NCBI GenBank assembly: GCA_017853735.1 | Contig: JAFMJA010000044.1 | Coordinates: 1 to 13,874 of the forward strand | DNA from: Burkholderiaceae bacterium | Lineage (GTDB): Bacteria; Pseudomonadota; Gammaproteobacteria; Burkholderiales; Burkholderiaceae_C | DNA: 13,874 bases | Direction: 5' to 3' | Shown here: one piece after another, positions 13,727-13,874 of the stretch | How positions within the stretch are numbered: position 1 is the first letter of the stretch | Layout: each line of letters starts with the position of its first letter | Translations under genes and position numbers: made by a program | The notes under the pieces: generated by a model | Database searches by the model: none | Told to the model about the DNA's origin: nothing | Seen by the model: only the letters and a program-made list of their open reading frames with translations

Positions 13727-13771
13727 ATGGCGGATAGAAAAGATAAACGCGCCTTCAGGCGCGTTTTTTAA
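13727..13771 (+). CDS. Possible micro-ORF running through a terminator hairpin
   Basis: ATG 13727 opens a 14-residue frame, MADRKDKRAFRRVF, ending TAA at 13769-13771. GGGGAG (13717-13722) sits four bases before it; an in-frame ATG at 13715 would add four residues. The last codons are the arms of the 13745-13766 hairpin. The peptide is very basic. No family is recognised and it may be chance; listed because the SD, start and stop are coherent and the stop falls exactly in the terminator T run. Confidence 0.15.
   Translation: MADRKDKRAFRRVF
13745..13769 (+). terminator. Strong intrinsic terminator
   Basis: AAACGCGCC (13745-13753), loop TTCA and GGCGCGTTT (13758-13766) form a perfect 9-bp stem followed by a six-T run (13764-13769) on the plus strand. 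On the minus strand the stem is followed by TATCTTTTC, a weaker U-rich tail, and lies 13 bp downstream of the tRNA 3' end. It may therefore end tRNA transcription as well. The plus-strand transcript it would end is not obvious. Confidence 0.75.
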
Positions 13772-13779
13772 TGGCTATC

Positions 13780-13872
13780 TGGCGGAGACGGTGGGATTCG
13801 AACCCACGATGCGGCTCTACACCGCATACTCCCTTAGCAGGGGAGCACCTTCGGCCTCTCGGTCACGTCTCC
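13780..13872 (-). tRNA. tRNA-Ser (anticodon GCU), complete
   Basis: On the minus strand the sequence opens with acceptor arm GGAGACG (13872-13866) and closes with CGTCTCC, discriminator G and an encoded CCA (13782-13780). The anticodon arm CTCCC-CTGCTAA-GGGAG puts GCT in the anticodon position, reading AGC and AGU. A long variable arm ATGCGGTGTAGAGCCGCAT, as in class II tRNAs, and the T arm GTGGG-TTCGAAT-CCCAC are present. Length is 93 bases including CCA. Transcribed towards the catabolic cluster. Confidence 0.95.
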
Positions 13873-13874
13873 TG

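Larger units (their letters stand above)
13426..13779. other. 354-bp region without a convincing protein gene
   Basis: It holds the CoA transferase promoter (about 13488-13517), a stretch at about 13520-13700 in which I recognise nothing, a TTGACA at 13645-13650 with no good -10 partner, a 14-codon reading frame with an SD-like GGGGAG (13727-13771) and a strong hairpin terminator (13745-13769). Confidence 0.55.

Noticed and set aside
13780..13800. Duplicated tRNA 3' end as an attachment site inside the window
   Set aside because: No second copy of the T-arm/acceptor segment was seen in the intergenic regions.
1..13874. CRISPR arrays, rRNA genes or riboswitches
   Set aside because: No regularly spaced repeats, no rRNA-like segments and no recognisable riboswitch core were seen.

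Overview
The window looks like a chromosomal stretch from a high-GC betaproteobacterium of the order Burkholderiales (Comamonadaceae/Alcaligenaceae type). This rests on two Bug/TctC periplasmic receptors, CaiB-type CoA enzymes, a GntR/FCD regulator and a tRNA-Ser(GCU) typical of that order. Species cannot be told from the sequence.

Layout. Positions 1-537 hold the C-terminal two thirds of a dienelactone-hydrolase-family protein, cut at the window edge or 5'-damaged. Positions 538-1020 have no intact gene, but contain a short IS21-type IstA helix-turn-helix relic, a weak terminator and a promoter/operator. Positions 1021-5015 form plus-strand operon A: tctC1, an FMN-dependent alpha-hydroxy-acid dehydrogenase, then the beta and alpha subunits of a terephthalate-dioxygenase-like Rieske oxygenase. 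A minus-strand GntR/FCD regulator lies at 5049-5894, convergent with operon A and divergent from operon B. Operon B (5998-12180, plus) encodes a divergent HMG-CoA-lyase-like protein, an acyl-CoA dehydrogenase, an alpha-methylacyl-CoA racemase-like protein, tctC2 and a ThDP-dependent enzyme. A minus-strand class III CoA transferase (12214-13425) converges on operon B and has its own promoter. The right end has a strong hairpin terminator and a complete tRNA-Ser(GCU) on the minus strand (13780-13872).

How the genes could work together (inference). The receptors capture an organic acid. The CoA transferase, racemase, acyl-CoA dehydrogenase and HMG-CoA-lyase-like protein form a CoA-thioester branch suited to a branched or hydroxylated acid. 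The hydroxy-acid dehydrogenase and ThDP enzyme resemble the mandelate-pathway logic (hydroxy acid to keto acid, then decarboxylation or carboligation). The Rieske oxygenase attacks an aromatic acid. No single textbook pathway contains this set, so this is a candidate undescribed catabolic cluster.

Strongest observations. A 17-bp GntR-type operator occurs in 15/17-identical copies upstream of operons A and B, tying them into one regulon. Several enzymes carry changed active-site residues: the oxygenase keeps one but not the other of the two carboxylate-binding arginines of terephthalate dioxygenase; the lyase has lost the Glu of the family's Asp-Arg-Glu set; the dehydrogenase has Asp at the catalytic Glu position; the regulator's FCD domain lacks two usual metal ligands. 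The oxygenase's reductase and a cis-diol dehydrogenase are absent from the window.
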